A DNA stretch of 64,000 bases from an uncultured Clostridia bacterium (GTDB taxonomy: Bacteria > Bacillota > Clostridia > UMGS1810), in the NCBI GenBank assembly GCA_934463165.1, contig CAKSJG010000002.1:62001-126000 (forward strand), read 5' to 3'. Shown here one piece after another: positions 27,801 to 36,913 of the stretch. Made by a program: the position numbers and the translations under genes. How positions within the stretch are numbered: the stretch's first letter is position 1; each line of letters opens with the position of its first letter. Below the pieces are notes generated by a model. The model saw nothing but the letters and a program-made list of their open reading frames with translations, did no database searches and had not been told where the DNA came from.

Positions 27801-27813
27801 TTTAGGTTTATTT

Positions 27814-28425
27814 ATGAACAATATATATCTTACACCGGCAGAGCGGGCATCATCCGAAGTAACGGAAAAACGGTCTAAATTTATAGGCGATATTGCCCAT
27901 GTAAAAGACGAAGCCGAAGCAATTGATTTTATTAAAAACATCAAAAAAAAATATTTTGACGCAAAGCACTGTGCATATGCATATATCACAGGCACAACCA
28001 AAAGATACAGTGATGACGGGGAGCCCTCAAAAACGGCAGGCATGCCGATACTTGAAATACTTGAAGCAAACGGACTCACGGATTGTGTCTGCACTGTCAC
28101 AAGGTATTTCGGCGGAATACTTTTAGGCACCGGAGGGCTTGTGCGCGCATACGGCCTGAGCGCAAAGCTTGCTCTTGAAAACGCGGGAATTAAAAAGCTT
28201 ACTCTTAACGATATTTTTTCGGTCAGCATCCCCTACAATGCATTTGACAGGTTCAAATATATTGCCGATCAATCGGGGTGCAGCATAATAGACAGCAATT
28301 ATGCTGAATCAATCTCTTTAACATGCGCCTGCACATGCGAAACTTACGAAAGCTTCGTTAAAAAAATCGATGATGTGTTCGGTCCGTCGGTTACAATTGT
28401 TAAAACAGATACAGTTTATATGTAA
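27814..28425 (+). CDS. yigZ: YigZ/IMPACT-family protein
   Basis: 203 residues. The IMPACT N-terminal domain is clear: EKRSKFIG, KHCAYAY, DDGEPSKTAGMPILE and RYFGGILLGTGGLVRAY; a C-terminal DUF1949-type domain follows. The family's biochemical role is unsettled; eukaryotic IMPACT regulates translation control. The ORF could begin with TTG at 27766, but that would place a GC-rich hairpin inside the coding region; the ATG at 27814 gives the usual length. Confidence 0.9.
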   Translation: MNNIYLTPAERASSEVTEKRSKFIGDIAHVKDEAEAIDFIKNIKKKYFDAKHCAYAYITGTTKRYSDDGEPSKTAGMPILEILEANGLTDCVCTVTRYFGGILLGTGGLVRAYGLSAKLALENAGIKKLTLNDIFSVSIPYNAFDRFKYIADQSGCSIIDSNYAESISLTCACTCETYESFVKKIDDVFGPSVTIVKTDTVYM

Positions 28426-28440
28426 GAAGGTGAATACTGA

Positions 28441-29886
28441 ATGAACAACAAAAGAGCAATACATTTACTTGCCGTTTTTTGCGTTATGTTTATAACGCTT
28501 ATCGGATATATAACATATATCGAAATACGACACGGAAATGAATATACGCAGTCTGTATACAATGCCAGAAATACCGTAAGAGACCGGAAGGTGCTGCGCG
28601 GTTCAATCTACGACAGAAATATGACCGCCCTTGCATACAGTGAAGAAGAGGACGGAAAAATCACACGAAAATATCCGTTTGACAATTTGTATTCCCATGT
28701 AATAGGCTATGTTTCAAAGGATTATTCAAACAGGACTCTCCTTGAAATGGAATACAATGCCGATCTTCTCGGAGGTGACAGCCTGAGCAATGTTATGAAC
28801 ATAAAAAACCGTATAGAAACAGGCAAAGCCAAGGGAAATGACCTTTATCTGACGATTGACAACGAACTGCAGAAAGCGGCGGATGAAGCGCTCGGCAGCT
28901 ATAACGGAGCTATTGTTGCAATGAACCCGAAAACAGGAGAAATTCTTGCAATGGTATCAAAACCGGATTTCAACCCAAATCCCGATGTTTTATCAAAAAA
29001 TTATGATAAACTTTCGGATTCAACGCTGTATTCAAGAGCATTTCAGGTTACATATCCGCCCGGCTCAACTTTTAAAACGGTTATGAGCGCTTCAATATTT
29101 GAAAACGGATTTGAAAATGAAACGTATAACGATAGAAACGGTCAGATAACCATTGAATCCGACAGCGGCGACAAGCTCAACAACCATACTTTTCAGAATG
29201 AAAACAAAAAATATGCCTACGGAATGACTGATCTTAAAACGGCATTCCGATATTCAAGCAATGTTTATTATGCGTATATGGGAAGCATTATGGACACGGA
29301 CATGCTTCAAAAAACAGCGGAGGATTTTTATTTTAACAAAGACATAAGCTTTGATATGCCGGTTAAGAAAAGCAGCTTTCAAACCGGAAGCATGACGAAT
29401 ACGGAGCGTGCAATGGCATCTATCGGTCAGGGAAAAACAGAAGCAACGCCGCTGCATCTTGCTCTTATTGCATCTGCTGTAGCAAATGACGGAATAATGC
29501 CGAGACCATATGTTGTTTCATCGGTAAAATCGGGAGCTATACCGGTTTATTCCGCAACAAACAAAAACATAGGGCGCGTGACGGATAAGGAAACAGCGCA
29601 GAAAATAAAGGACATGATGCTTGATGTTGTAAAAAGCGGTACGGGCAGCGCAGCGCAGATAAGCGGAATTGACGTTTGCGGAAAAACCGGCACAAGCGAA
29701 AATGCGCTGACTGCGAGCGACAAGAAAAACTCATCAAAAACACATGCACTGTTTATAGGCTTTGCGCCGTATGACGATCCGCAAATAGCGGTCAGCGTCG
29801 TAATGGAGCATGCAGGCTTCGGAGGATCTGCCGCCGCACCGGCTGCAAGAAAGGTTATGCAGAAATTTTTTACCGAATTACAATAA
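28441..29886 (+). CDS. class B penicillin-binding protein (D,D-transpeptidase)
   Basis: 481 residues. One N-terminal TM anchor, a short pedestal domain with the RGSIYDRN motif, and the transpeptidase domain with all three catalytic motifs: STFK (in PPGSTFKT, Ser nucleophile), SSN (YSSNVYY) and KTGT (CGKTGTSE). It cross-links peptidoglycan outside the membrane and is the target of beta-lactams. The short pedestal and domain order resemble PbpA-type proteins that work with a SEDS glycosyltransferase, which is not in this window. AAGGTGA precedes the ATG. Confidence 0.93.
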   Translation: MNNKRAIHLLAVFCVMFITLIGYITYIEIRHGNEYTQSVYNARNTVRDRKVLRGSIYDRNMTALAYSEEEDGKITRKYPFDNLYSHVIGYVSKDYSNRTLLEMEYNADLLGGDSLSNVMNIKNRIETGKAKGNDLYLTIDNELQKAADEALGSYNGAIVAMNPKTGEILAMVSKPDFNPNPDVLSKNYDKLSDSTLYSRAFQVTYPPGSTFKTVMSASIFENGFENETYNDRNGQITIESDSGDKLNNHTFQNENKKYAYGMTDLKTAFRYSSNVYYAYMGSIMDTDMLQKTAEDFYFNKDISFDMPVKKSSFQTGSMTNTERAMASIGQGKTEATPLHLALIASAVANDGIMPRPYVVSSVKSGAIPVYSATNKNIGRVTDKETAQKIKDMMLDVVKSGTGSAAQISGIDVCGKTGTSENALTASDKKNSSKTHALFIGFAPYDDPQIAVSVVMEHAGFGGSAAAPAARKVMQKFFTELQ

Positions 29887-29941
29887 AATACCGTAATAAT
29901 AACGGACGCTGTAATCATAAAATATTGCGGAGGCGATTTTT

Positions 29942-30175
29942 ATGGTTATGGCGTCTGATTTTAAAAATAAAGAAGTTATTAATCTTGTGACGAGCGAAAG
30001 GCTCGGATATGTTGCCGATTTTGAAATTTGCACTTCAACCGGCGAGGTTTCCGCCATTATTGTTCCTGATAAATCAAAATTTTTTTTGGCATCAAAATCA
30101 AAAGGCCTGCGGATTCCGTGGGGTGATATTTCGGGTATCGGCGATGATATAATTCTTGTGAATTTAAAAGAATGA
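29942..30175 (+). CDS. YlmC/YmxH-family sporulation-associated protein
   Basis: 77 residues of a PRC-barrel-like fold: KEVINLVTSERLGYVADFEI, then PWGDISGIGDDIILV. Members occur in spore formers and are annotated as YlmC/YmxH; their role is not established. A strong GGAGG site precedes the ATG at 29942; a second in-frame ATG lies at 29948. Confidence 0.85.
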   Translation: MVMASDFKNKEVINLVTSERLGYVADFEICTSTGEVSAIIVPDKSKFFLASKSKGLRIPWGDISGIGDDIILVNLKE

Positions 30176-30253
30176 AAATTCCCGAATGGGTTGAATATTT
30201 TTGCTTAATATATCAATAATAATATATATCTTAATTTGAAAGGAATGATTTAA

Positions 30254-30421
30254 ATGTGTGCAAAACATTTTTTATGTGCTATGACGGCAGGCGCTGTTGT
30301 GGGAGCTGTTATGGGAATGGTAATTGACCCTATTAACGATAAACAGCATAAAAAAATACACCGCAGTGCAAACAACATGTTCAAAACGCTCGGCTCTATT
30401 GTTGACGGTATTATATCTTAA
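30254..30421 (+). CDS. small single-TM protein, YtxH-like
   Basis: 55 residues. Start ATG follows AAAGGA. A short glycine/alanine-rich hydrophobic segment (MTAGAVVGAVMGMVIDP, residues 9-25) is followed by an amphipathic tail with Lys and His. The layout resembles YtxH-type stress or envelope proteins, but the match is by architecture only. A hairpin terminator follows. Confidence 0.6.
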   Translation: MCAKHFLCAMTAGAVVGAVMGMVIDPINDKQHKKIHRSANNMFKTLGSIVDGIIS

Positions 30422-30449
30422 AACATCCTATTCCCGATAAACTTATAAG

Positions 30450-30494
30450 CGGTTGAATATACTTTGATTTTTTAAAAGTATATCCAACCGTTTT
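30450..30494 (+). terminator. intrinsic terminator after the 55-residue protein
   Basis: A 16-bp stem, CGGTTG-A-ATATACTTT against AAAGTATAT-C-CAACCG with one mismatch, followed by TTTT. The left side also has an A/T-rich flank. Confidence 0.75.
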
Positions 30495-30537
30495 CATATA
30501 CAAAAATCAAAAAAAACGACAATAATTAATTTTAATG

Positions 30538-30566
30538 TAGACATTTTGTACTTTATATGGTAAAAT
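30538..30566 (+). promoter_or_regulatory. promoter of the GH88 gene
   Basis: TAGACA (30538-30543), 17-bp spacer ending TATGG, TAAAAT (30561-30566), with TGG before the -10 box as an extended -10. The block TTTATATGGTA is shared with the promoter of the AraC gene at 46210-46238. Confidence 0.7.
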
Positions 30567-30584
30567 ATGTTTGAGGTGATTTTA

Positions 30585-31721
30585 ATGGATATAATAAACA
30601 GCAACAAAAAATGGATTAATGACACTTGGGAAAAAATCGACAAAAAAATGCAGAAAGTTGCAGTAAGAAGCAGAAACAAAATTCCGTATACAGCTATTGA
30701 CGGTGTGCATGACGACAAGGCTGTAACAGACATCTGCTGGTGGACAAACGGTTTTTGGGGCGGGCTTATGTGGCTTTTGTATATTGATACCAAAAACGAA
30801 GAATACAAAACCACAGCTTTGAATGCCGAAAAAATAATGGACGGCGCACTCAAAGACTACTACGGTCTTCACCATGATGTCGGATTTATGTGGCATATTT
30901 CAAGCGGCGTAAACTACAGAAAATTCGGAGATAAAGAATCAAGAGTCAGAGCTATCTACGCTGCAAACTGCCTGGCTGCAAGGTTTAATTTAAAAGGCGG
31001 ATACATAACAGCCTGGAACGGAAAAACGCAGCAGGGATGGACAATTATCGATTCAATGATGAACATTCCCCTGCTTTATTGGGCAAGTGAAGACAGCGGC
31101 GACGACAGATATGCATCTATTGCTATGGCTCATGCCGATATGGCGATTAGAGATCACGTAAGAGAAGACGGAAGCGTAAATCACATTGTTGTACACGATC
31201 ATGACACACCCGAAGTAATAGAAACTCTCGGCGGTCAGGGAAGATGCGTAGGTTCATGCTGGTCAAGGGGTCAGGCATGGGCGCTTTACGGTTTTATCCT
31301 TTCTTACATACACACAGGCAAGAAGGAATACCTCGACACAGCTAAAAAGGTGGCAAATTACTTTATTGCGGCATGCTGTGACGATTGGCTTCCGAGAGCG
31401 GACTTCAGAGCTCCCGACGAACCCGTTGTATATGACTCAACGGCTGCGTGCTGTGCCGCATGCGGACTTATCGAAATCGCTAACAATGTTGACGAATTTG
31501 AAAAGAAAACATATCTTTCGGCTGCAATGAATATTCTTAAAGCAGCAGATGATCATTTTTGCAATTATGATGAGAATACCGATTACCTTGTGGGATACGG
31601 AACAGAAAGATACCCGAATGACGAAAACACACCGGGTGTTCATATTCCGATTATCTATGCGGATTATTACTTTACGGAAGCTATATATAAACTGAGAGGA
31701 AATGATTTTCTTGCGTGGTAA
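30585..31721 (+). CDS. GH88 unsaturated uronyl hydrolase
   Basis: 378 residues, (alpha/alpha)6 barrel, no signal peptide, so cytoplasmic. The two family Asp positions are visible in HHDVGFMW and IDSMMNIPLLYW; SCWSRGQAWALYGF and DSTAACCAACGLIEIA are further signatures. GH88 enzymes remove the unsaturated uronic acid that polysaccharide lyases leave on oligosaccharides. GAGGTGA stands before the ATG at 30585; an upstream GTG/TTG-type start at 30567 lacks such a site. A paralogue lies at 53746-54933. Monocistronic between its promoter and a terminator. Confidence 0.9.
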   Translation: MDIINSNKKWINDTWEKIDKKMQKVAVRSRNKIPYTAIDGVHDDKAVTDICWWTNGFWGGLMWLLYIDTKNEEYKTTALNAEKIMDGALKDYYGLHHDVGFMWHISSGVNYRKFGDKESRVRAIYAANCLAARFNLKGGYITAWNGKTQQGWTIIDSMMNIPLLYWASEDSGDDRYASIAMAHADMAIRDHVREDGSVNHIVVHDHDTPEVIETLGGQGRCVGSCWSRGQAWALYGFILSYIHTGKKEYLDTAKKVANYFIAACCDDWLPRADFRAPDEPVVYDSTAACCAACGLIEIANNVDEFEKKTYLSAAMNILKAADDHFCNYDENTDYLVGYGTERYPNDENTPGVHIPIIYADYYFTEAIYKLRGNDFLAW

Positions 31722-31763
31722 AAATCAGCAAAAAATTATTATAAATAAATTAAGATAAAACTT

Positions 31764-31803
31764 AAGAGAGCCCGAACCTGATGCGGTAACGGCTCTCTTT
31801 TTT
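31764..31803. terminator. terminator between GH88 and mfd (convergent)
   Basis: AAGAGAGCC (31764-31772) pairs with GGCTCTCTT (31791-31799), extended by AACC/GGT pairing inside; a T run follows on the plus strand and mfd ends just beyond. Confidence 0.85.
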
Positions 31804-31819
31804 GATTCAAATTATAAAT

Positions 31820-34800
31820 TTATGCTTCATAATCGGAATGCGAAAACCGATTAAGTGTTTCGAGAACGGTTTTTGTATTTGCAAGGACATTTTTATCAGA
31901 CTTATAAATAATTTTGGACTTTTCGCCTGATACAAATTTCATTTCTCTGCCGTATTTTCCGACAAGACGAACCACAGCATCGGGATCGGCGTTATTGGTA
32001 AATGTAAATACAACATCGTTTTCCCTCTGAACTATATCCGTAATTTCGCATTTTCTGCAAAGTGATTTGATATATGCAATATCAAGCAGATTTACAATAC
32101 ACGGCGGCAGGTTGCCGAAACGGTCTATAAATTCACCCTGAATTTCATAATAATCGTCAATTGAATCTATCATTGCTATTTTTTTATACAAATCAATTCT
32201 TTGCTGCTCATACTCAACATATGATTCGGGGATATATGCATCCTCTTTAAAATCAACGCTTATCTCCATGGGAGCAATATATTTCTCGCCTTTTAATTCC
32301 TTTACGGCCTGCTCCAAAAGCATGCAGTACATATCATAGCCGACAAGATTCATATTACCGTGCTGCTGCTTTCCGAGAAGTGTTCCGGCACCTCTTATTT
32401 CAAGATCACGCATAGCTATTTTAAATCCCGAACCGAATTCCGTAAACTCTTTTATTGCCTGAAGCCTTTTATGTGCAACGGGATCAAGCATCTTGCCGGG
32501 CCGGTATGTCAGATATGCATATGCAAGCCTGTTGGAACGCCCTACCCTGCCGCGAAGCTGATATAGCTGTGATAGACCTAGTTTATCGGAATTTTCGATA
32601 ATTATTGTATTGACGTTAGAAACATCAAGACCCGTTTCTATTATGGTTGTGCAGACAAGAACATCGATTTCACCCTCAAGAAGCTGCATCATAACAGATT
32701 CAAGCTGATTTTCCGTCATCTGACCGTGTGCTATACTCACCTTTGCATCGGGCACCATACTCTGAATGTGCGCGGCAGCCTTCTCTATTCCGTCAACACG
32801 GTTAAAGAGATAATAAACCTGCCCCCCTCTATCCATTTCACGTTTAATGGCATTAACAACAACCGATTCATTGTATTCCATTACAAATGTCTGCACGGGA
32901 TATCTGTCGCCGGGAGGTTCGGATATCACGCTTAAATCTCTGACGCCGATCATTGCCATGTTAAGCGTACGCGGAATGGGCGTTGCGCTCAGTGTCAAAA
33001 CATCGACATCCTTTTTTATCTCTTTTATCTTTTCTTTATGATTTACACCGAAGCGCTGTTCCTCATCTATTATAAGTAAACCGAGATTTTTAAAACTGAT
33101 ATCTTTCTGCAAAAGTCTGTGAGTTCCTATTACAACATCCACGCTGCCATTTTTTAACCCTTCAACCGTTTTTTGCTGCTGCTTTTTTGTTCTGAAACGC
33201 GAAAGCATTTCAACACTCATGGCATATTCGCTCATACGGGCAAAAAAATTGTTGTAGTGCTGCTGAGCAAGTATCGTTGTCGGAACAAGATACGCAACCT
33301 GCATTCCGTCCATAACACATTTAAATGCGGCGCGTATGGCAACTTCTGTTTTTCCGTAACCGACATCACCGCAAAGAAGTCTGTCCATGCATTTGCCCTG
33401 CTCCATATCTTCTTTAACCTCATGAATACATCGGAGCTGATCTTCGGTTTCTTCATACATGAATTTACCTTCAAATTCTTTTTGCCATTCGGTATCTTTT
33501 TCAAAAACATGACCCCGAAGTCTGCTCCTCTCGGCATACAGATTAATGAGATCCTGCGCAAGAACGTCAACACTCTTTCTTACTCTCGATACCGTTTTTG
33601 CCCATTGACTTCCCCCGAGACTGTTTATCTTTACGTGAGTATTTTCCGAGCCCGTATATTTTGATAAAAAGTCAAGCTGATTTGTCGGAACATAAAGATA
33701 ATCGGAGCCTTTATATTTTATTTTAAGGTAGTCCTTTGTATTACCGTCGACGGCAAGCTGAACAATACCGACATACTGCCCGATACCGTGAGATCTGTGT
33801 ACCACATAGTCACCCTTTGAAAGATCCTCAAAGCTTTTGATTGCATCACGGCTGCTGTGTTTTTTGTTTTTGATTTTGATACTTTGCGTGCGCGATGTAT
33901 CGGCATCGGATATAACAACGGTTTTAATCGTGGGGTATTCAAATCCTTTTTCGAGATGCCCTTTGATAATATATAATTTACCGTACGGCGGCAGACAGTT
34001 TTGAAGCGATGCTCTTGCCGCTTCAATACCCTCATCATAAAATGAATTAATATAGTTGCTTATTCTCGTTTCATCACCACACACAAGAATAACTCTGTAA
34101 TTCATTTTGAGCCAATATTTAATATCGTCATAGAAAAATTCAGACTTTCCGCTGTAATTTTGAAGGCTCTTCGCAGTTATCCCAATAAGCGCTTTCGGAT
34201 AAATATCGGGGCACGAATGCGAAATAGAGCTGATTGACAAAACAGTTTTCTGCCCGCAAAAAGATATGACATCGGTATAGTCAATGTAATATTTCATTTT
34301 TGTTTTCGGAAATAAGCCCTTAGACATTAAATCGGATATTATCTCTCCCTCTTCTTTGCAAAAAACCTCCGCATTGTCATAAAGCATTTTTGCCTCATCA
34401 AGAAATATTACCGTGTCATCATCTATATAATCAAACACGGTATATAACCCGGTGCTTAAATACGGCATATATTTATCGGGAGATGAAAAATATCCGTCGT
34501 TTTCAAGTTTGTCGGCATCGGAATATAAATTTTCGTTTTTCAACTGTCTTATGGCGTGCGCAGCCTTAAGTGCTGCTTTGCTGTCATAAAGAAGTTCCTT
34601 GGACGGAAACACCGTAACGGAATCGATATTCTCTGTGGAAAGCTGCGTACGGACATCAAAAAAACGCAGAGAATCGACCTCGTCGTCAAACAAATCTATT
34701 CTGACGGCGGACGAATCCGACGGAGAATAAATATCAATAATAGAACCGCGAACACTGAACTGACCTATTCCGTCCACAGACGGCATTCTTTTGTATCCCA

Positions 34801-35269
34801 TGAAAACAAGTTTGCCTATTATATCGTTCATATCTACGGTATCGCCGATTTTTATATTAAATGAATACTCATAAAAAAGTCCGGGGTCAGCGGTATATGT
34901 CAAAACGGCATCTACAGATGCAACGGCGCACGGAGTGTTTTTTATATCTGCAAGAGAGCGAAGCCTCGAATATTCGGAAGTATGGGATGACGCATCAACA
35001 TTATAGAACATGTATTCCTTGGATTTAAACGGTTTTATTTCATGACAAAAGAGGAACGATAAGTCGCGGCTTATCCTTCCCGATTCATTTTCATCATATG
35101 TTATTACAAACCCTTTTTTTCCGAGAGCAGAGCATACCGAAAATATAAAATGGCTTTTTTGGCTTCCCGTCATACCGGTTATATGCACGGGAGTTTTTTT
35201 ACCGTTTATACTTTCCATGCATTGTTTAAATTCGCTCATGTCGGAAATCATGCCTGAAAAATCACTCAT
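31820..35269 (-). CDS. mfd: transcription-repair coupling factor Mfd
   Basis: 1149 residues. UvrB-like N-terminal domains, an RNA polymerase-interaction domain near the middle (DYVVHRSHGIGQYVGI), then a RecG-like translocase with GDVGYGKTEVA (Walker A), IDEEQRFG and LSATPIPRTL, and the C-terminal TRCF domain. It pushes stalled RNA polymerase off DNA lesions and recruits UvrA. The ATG at 35269 follows AGGTGG at 6 bases; a GTG at 35278 would add three residues and overlap that site. Follows pth directly. Confidence 0.97.
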   Translation of the reverse strand: MSDFSGMISDMSEFKQCMESINGKKTPVHITGMTGSQKSHFIFSVCSALGKKGFVITYDENESGRISRDLSFLFCHEIKPFKSKEYMFYNVDASSHTSEYSRLRSLADIKNTPCAVASVDAVLTYTADPGLFYEYSFNIKIGDTVDMNDIIGKLVFMGYKRMPSVDGIGQFSVRGSIIDIYSPSDSSAVRIDLFDDEVDSLRFFDVRTQLSTENIDSVTVFPSKELLYDSKAALKAAHAIRQLKNENLYSDADKLENDGYFSSPDKYMPYLSTGLYTVFDYIDDDTVIFLDEAKMLYDNAEVFCKEEGEIISDLMSKGLFPKTKMKYYIDYTDVISFCGQKTVLSISSISHSCPDIYPKALIGITAKSLQNYSGKSEFFYDDIKYWLKMNYRVILVCGDETRISNYINSFYDEGIEAARASLQNCLPPYGKLYIIKGHLEKGFEYPTIKTVVISDADTSRTQSIKIKNKKHSSRDAIKSFEDLSKGDYVVHRSHGIGQYVGIVQLAVDGNTKDYLKIKYKGSDYLYVPTNQLDFLSKYTGSENTHVKINSLGGSQWAKTVSRVRKSVDVLAQDLINLYAERSRLRGHVFEKDTEWQKEFEGKFMYEETEDQLRCIHEVKEDMEQGKCMDRLLCGDVGYGKTEVAIRAAFKCVMDGMQVAYLVPTTILAQQHYNNFFARMSEYAMSVEMLSRFRTKKQQQKTVEGLKNGSVDVVIGTHRLLQKDISFKNLGLLIIDEEQRFGVNHKEKIKEIKKDVDVLTLSATPIPRTLNMAMIGVRDLSVISEPPGDRYPVQTFVMEYNESVVVNAIKREMDRGGQVYYLFNRVDGIEKAAAHIQSMVPDAKVSIAHGQMTENQLESVMMQLLEGEIDVLVCTTIIETGLDVSNVNTIIIENSDKLGLSQLYQLRGRVGRSNRLAYAYLTYRPGKMLDPVAHKRLQAIKEFTEFGSGFKIAMRDLEIRGAGTLLGKQQHGNMNLVGYDMYCMLLEQAVKELKGEKYIAPMEISVDFKEDAYIPESYVEYEQQRIDLYKKIAMIDSIDDYYEIQGEFIDRFGNLPPCIVNLLDIAYIKSLCRKCEITDIVQRENDVVFTFTNNADPDAVVRLVGKYGREMKFVSGEKSKIIYKSDKNVLANTKTVLETLNRFSHSDYEA

Positions 35270-35298
35270 ATGTCCCACCTATAAATACTTATTTGCAA

Positions 35299-35859
35299 TC
35301 AATTATATTTATTCATCGCCCTATCCGCGCCTGATGTTATAATCATGCTTATTGCGTCGGAAACATCGCTGAGCACGGATGATAAAATTTTCATTTCATC
35401 CTTTGAGAATTTTCCCAAAACATAATCCGCCAGATCATAATCCTTATTTTCGGGCGCACCTACACCTATTTTTATTCTGATAAATTCATCAGTGCCGAGA
35501 CGCGAAATAATCGATTTGAGGCCGTTATGTCCTCCGGCACTGCCTTTGACGCGTATCCTCTGCCTGCCGAGCGCAAGACTTATATCATCATTGATTATAA
35601 TAATGTTTTGCGGCGGGATTTTATAAAACGAAACAATTTCGCTTACGGAATCACCGCTTAAATTCATATATGTCTGAGGCATTGCGGCTATTATTTTTTC
35701 ACCGCCGATAACACCCTCACCGTATACGGCTTTGAATTTCTTTTTATTTAATTTAATATTATTATTATCGGCAAAAAGCGCAAGTGCGGCAAAGCCTATA
35801 TTATGTCTTGTGTAATCATATTTCTTTTCGGGATTTCCGAGTCCGGCAACAAGATACAT
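35299..35859 (-). CDS. pth: peptidyl-tRNA hydrolase
   Basis: 186 residues. GLGNPEKKYDYTRHNIGF (catalytic His), INDDISL (catalytic Asp) and GSAGGHNGLKSI are all present. It frees tRNA from drop-off peptidyl-tRNA. AAGGAG precedes the ATG. Lies between prs and mfd, the common Firmicutes order, although a terminator separates it from prs. Confidence 0.97.
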   Translation of the reverse strand: MYLVAGLGNPEKKYDYTRHNIGFAALALFADNNNIKLNKKKFKAVYGEGVIGGEKIIAAMPQTYMNLSGDSVSEIVSFYKIPPQNIIIINDDISLALGRQRIRVKGSAGGHNGLKSIISRLGTDEFIRIKIGVGAPENKDYDLADYVLGKFSKDEMKILSSVLSDVSDAISMIITSGADRAMNKYN

Positions 35860-35886
35860 TTTGGTTTCTCCTTAATTATATATGTC

Positions 35887-35920
35887 AAAACAACAGCCCT
35901 GCAATTATTTTACAGGGCTG
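35887..35920 (-). terminator. terminator after prs
   Basis: On the minus strand CAGCCCTG and CAGGGCTG form an 8-bp stem with an 11-base loop, followed by TTGTTTTG. It lies 18 bases after the prs stop and ahead of pth. Confidence 0.8.
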
Positions 35921-35937
35921 AGCAAAGTAACTATGTA

Positions 35938-36894
35938 TTATACGAATAAAGTACTTACGGAAATATCTTCATATATTCTTTCAATTGCTTCAGCAAATAA
36001 ATCAGCAGCGGAAAGAACTTTTATTTTATCAATTTTCTTTTCTTCCGTAAGAGGAACGGTATCTAACACGACAAGCTCGTCTATGCAAGAATTCTGAATT
36101 CTTTCAATTGCGGGGCCGGACAATACCGCATGTGTGCAGCATGCGTATACTTTTTTGGCACCCTTTTCCATAAGAGCTTTTGCACCGTTAACAATCGTGC
36201 CTGCTGTGTCTATCATATCATCAACCAAAATAACATTTTTATCTTTAATATCACCGATTATATTCATTACCTCCGAAACGTTCGGCTTCGGGCGTCGCTT
36301 GTCTACAATGGCAATCGGAACATCGATATAATCCGCAAACTTTCTTGCTCTTGTAACACTGCCGAGGTCAGGAGATACAACTACCGTTTCACTTTCCTTG
36401 CCATCAAACATTTCTTTGTAATAATGACTGAGTATCGGCTGGCCCAGAAGATGGTCAACCGGGATATTGAAAAATCCCTGTATCTGTGCTGCATGAAGAT
36501 CCATTGTAAGAACTCTGTCGGCACCTGCTGCTGTAATGAGATCAGCGCAGAGCTTTGCGGAGATAGGATCTCTCCTTTTGGCTTTTCTGTCTTGTCTTGC
36601 ATAGCCGAAATAAGGCATAACAGCTGTAATTCTGCCTGCAGAAGCTCTTTTAAATGCATCTATCATTATAAGAAGCTCCATGAAGTTATCATTTACGGGA
36701 GAACATGTTGACTGTACTACAAAAACATCGCTTCCTCTGACGGTTTCATTAATATTAACATAGATTTCTCCGTCCGAAAATTTACCGACATCCGAATCCC
36801 CAAGCTCCATACCAAGCTTTTTGGCAATTGCTTCAGCAAATACTTTGTTTGAATTTGCGGTAAAAATTTTAATATTCTTGCCGTGTGCTATCAT
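35938..36894 (-). CDS. prs: ribose-phosphate pyrophosphokinase
   Basis: 318 residues. Family motifs: KFSDGEIYVNINE, DLHAAQIQGFF and the PRPP loop VDDMIDTAGT. It makes PRPP from ribose 5-phosphate and ATP for nucleotide, His and Trp synthesis. GAGGAG precedes the ATG. Follows the GlmU-type gene by 19 bp. Confidence 0.97.
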   Translation of the reverse strand: MIAHGKNIKIFTANSNKVFAEAIAKKLGMELGDSDVGKFSDGEIYVNINETVRGSDVFVVQSTCSPVNDNFMELLIMIDAFKRASAGRITAVMPYFGYARQDRKAKRRDPISAKLCADLITAAGADRVLTMDLHAAQIQGFFNIPVDHLLGQPILSHYYKEMFDGKESETVVVSPDLGSVTRARKFADYIDVPIAIVDKRRPKPNVSEVMNIIGDIKDKNVILVDDMIDTAGTIVNGAKALMEKGAKKVYACCTHAVLSGPAIERIQNSCIDELVVLDTVPLTEEKKIDKIKVLSAADLFAEAIERIYEDISVSTLFV

Positions 36895-36913
36895 TTCTTA
36901 TACTCCTCTTTTT

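Noticed and set aside
27766..27813. N-terminal extension of YigZ from a TTG
   Set aside because: It would translate a perfect GC-rich hairpin and add residues that the family lacks.
33173..33664. 163-residue plus-strand ORF
   Set aside because: Shadow of mfd; the coding strand carries the expected helicase motifs.
35860..35893. TATAAT just before pth as a promoter
   Set aside because: It lies so close to the ATG that transcription would start inside the ribosome site.
36130..36711. 193-residue plus-strand ORF
   Set aside because: Antisense to prs, Cys- and His-rich by chance, no ribosome site.
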